This document shows positions 62,393 to 64,000 of a DNA stretch of 64,000 nucleotides, piece after piece (position 1 is the first letter of the stretch; every line of letters begins with the position of its first letter). Under the pieces are notes generated by a model, which was not told the DNA's origin, ran no database searches, and saw nothing but the letters and a program-made list of their open reading frames with translations. Made by a program: the position numbers and the translations under genes. The stretch is from positions 1,037,479-1,101,478 of the forward strand of contig NZ_LN555523.1 of NCBI RefSeq assembly GCF_900015215.1. The letters are read 5' to 3'. This stretch comes from Romboutsia ilealis. Its GTDB lineage: Bacteria; Bacillota; Clostridia; Peptostreptococcales; Peptostreptococcaceae.

Positions 62393-62512
62393 TCAATCAA
62401 CTCCCTTTTTAATATTATAAGTTACTTATAGTTTTGCTTAAAGTGACATAAAATATATTGGGATATAATGACTTTTACAAAATAAAAATTTAATATTTAA
62501 AAAATAAATATA

Positions 62513-62812
62513 TTATCTTTCTAAGTAATCATCTAAGAAGATATTGGCATTGTGTTGAAATTCATTACTGCTTTCAACTAGTAAATATTGACTTATATTA
62601 AAATCATTAACATGCACATTATAAGTAAAAATATATTTTTCTAATATATTTACAAATGCAACTCGATTTGATTCACTAGGTATTCTTATATATGTTTTTA
62701 ATTTTTCTAAATCACAATTACTAATTTCAATTTTACTTTCTTTAAATTTTTTTGATAAATCAAGAAAAAAATCTTTTTGTATATCAACATATTTATGTAA
62801 TAGTCGCATCAT
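62513..62812 (-). CDS. Hypothetical protein, 99 residues
   Basis: Starts MMRLLHKYVDIQKDFF; GGAGGT 8 bases before ATG 62812 decides the start over the longer frame to 62878. Helical, soluble, Lys/Asn/Ser-rich, with no motif I recognise. Stands alone between the S55 paralogue and the divergent aldo/keto reductase. Confidence 0.6.
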   Translation of the reverse strand: MMRLLHKYVDIQKDFFLDLSKKFKESKIEISNCDLEKLKTYIRIPSESNRVAFVNILEKYIFTYNVHVNDFNISQYLLVESSNEFQHNANIFLDDYLER

Positions 62813-63027
62813 TTTTGTTACCTCCAAATTATTAAACTTAAATATTAAAATAATTATCATAGAAAGAGTATTTACCAAATTTATAAAAATAAATCAAGCT
62901 ATAAATATATATGCAATTATTAAACCTATAATACTACTAAGCTAAAATAATGTATATAAAGTAATTTGAAATATATGGTAAAATATAATAAGGATATATT
63001 TAAAAAATATAAAGGGAGAAATGTTTT

Positions 63028-63864
63028 ATGGTTGAAAAATTTATGTTATTAAGTAATGGAGTAAAAATACCATCAATAGGATTTGGAACATATAAATCAG
63101 GGAATGATGAAGAAACAGCTAAAATAGTTAAAAATGCTTTAAATCTAGGATATAAAATGATAGATACTGCTTCATTTTATAACAATGAAGTAGGAATAGG
63201 TAAAGGTATAAAAGAAAGTGGTATAGATAGAAAAGATATATTTTTAGTAACTAAACTTTGGAATGATGATCATGGTTATGATAACACTATCGAAGCTTTT
63301 AACAAATCATTAAATAACCTACAAGTAGATTACATAGATTTATATTTAATACATTGGCCAAATAAATTAAACGCTGAAACTTGGAGAGCATTTGAACATT
63401 TATATGAGACAGGAAAAATAAAAGCTATCGGAGTATGTAACTTTAAAATTGAGCATTTAGAAGAACTAAAGAAAACTGCAAAAATAATGCCAATGGTAAA
63501 CCAAGTAGAAATTCATCCTTTTAGCACTAAAAATAATATTATTAACTACTGCAAAGATAATAATGTTAAAGTAGTTGCGTGGAGTCCTATAAGTAGAGGA
63601 AGAGTATTATCTAATGAATTAATGATTGATTTATCGCAAAAATATAAAAAATCAATAGTACAAATAGTATTAAGATGGCATATGCAAAAAGGAGTTATAC
63701 CTATACCAAAATCATCAAACGAAAACAGAATAAAAGAGAATATAGACATATTTGACTTTGAAATTTCTAGTGAAGATATGAAAGCAATAGATTCATTAGA
63801 TGAAGGGGATGATATGTCAGTAACAACACCACCATTAAATACCATATATGAAGAAGTAAGATAA
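63028..63864 (+). CDS. Aldo/keto reductase (2,5-diketogluconate-reductase-like subgroup)
   Basis: 278 residues. DTASFYNNEVGIGKGI near 46 carries catalytic Asp and Tyr, LVTKLW near 76 the Lys, LIHWPNK near 108 the His; IPKSSNENRIKENI near 233 binds NADP(H) phosphate. Reduces a carbonyl compound in the cytoplasm using NADPH; actual substrate not readable. AAAGGGAGAA precedes ATG 63028 and a TATAAT lies near 62985. Single gene. Confidence 0.9.
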   Translation: MVEKFMLLSNGVKIPSIGFGTYKSGNDEETAKIVKNALNLGYKMIDTASFYNNEVGIGKGIKESGIDRKDIFLVTKLWNDDHGYDNTIEAFNKSLNNLQVDYIDLYLIHWPNKLNAETWRAFEHLYETGKIKAIGVCNFKIEHLEELKKTAKIMPMVNQVEIHPFSTKNNIINYCKDNNVKVVAWSPISRGRVLSNELMIDLSQKYKKSIVQIVLRWHMQKGVIPIPKSSNENRIKENIDIFDFEISSEDMKAIDSLDEGDDMSVTTPPLNTIYEEVR

Positions 63865-64000
63865 AGTATAACGCTTTAAAATCTGTGTATTAAAGTAATA
63901 TCAATATATTTATAAAGTTAAAAATTGATAAAATACTTTAATACAAGTATTTAGTTAGTGTTATAAGTATAATAAAGGTATTAATTGTTATATAATACGA

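Noticed and set aside
1..64000. tRNA or rRNA genes
   Set aside because: No cloverleaf with GGTTCGANTCC-type T-arm and no rRNA-like GC-rich stretch seen on either strand by eye.

Overview
The window is very AT-rich, and its protein families (SpoIVB-type S55 peptidases, hybrid-cluster protein, VanW/YoaR protein, the DUF1659/DUF2922/YvrJ cassette, a group I intron of the IStron type) point to an anaerobic, spore-forming Clostridia, probably Peptostreptococcaceae. The family call is inference; no rRNA or tRNA is present to settle it.

Layout. 1-41 kb is mostly chromosomal housekeeping: the 3' part of a galactose mutarotase gene, a UDG-like protein, a broken IS3-family element, an S55 peptidase, a calcium-type P-ATPase, dihydroorotase, a MacB-type ABC efflux operon, a GNAT gene preceded by a group I intron, VanW protein, GH13 alpha-glucosidase, polysaccharide deacetylase, a MarR/FUSC exporter pair, M14 peptidase, hybrid-cluster protein, a two-gene ZorAB-like motor, an ArsR/permease pair, methionine aminopeptidase, a MarR-controlled heterodimeric ABC exporter, an orphan histidine kinase and a secreted nuclease.

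41.2-49.4 kb is phage-derived: ImmA peptidase and CI-like repressor divergent from a Cro-like protein, BRO antirepressor, replication genes (DnaD-like, DnaC), a GH25/Cpl-7 endolysin, and a DUF1659-DUF2922-YvrJ-amidase-Mor cassette. No integrase, terminase, capsid or tail genes are present, so this is a remnant or satellite-like element.

50.4-61.3 kb is a type I restriction-modification island. hsdM and hsdS are separated from hsdR by about 5 kb of cargo: an MqsR-like toxin with an MqsA/Panacea antitoxin, a chimeric gene joining a copy of the hsdR 5' end to a Panacea domain, a 5'-truncated EVE-like fragment, and a Fic protein. Near-identical terminator hairpins punctuate the cargo, and the terminator-promoter-hsdR 5' block is duplicated, which suggests cargo capture by recombination. 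Outside the island lie a second S55 peptidase paralogue, a small unknown protein and an aldo/keto reductase.

A modular dispersed repeat occurs eight times. Each copy lies directly behind an intrinsic terminator and is oriented like the gene upstream. Three genes (a MarR regulator, the histidine kinase, the MqsR-like toxin) have their best ribosome-binding site in front of AUA or AUU rather than AUG/GUG/UUG.
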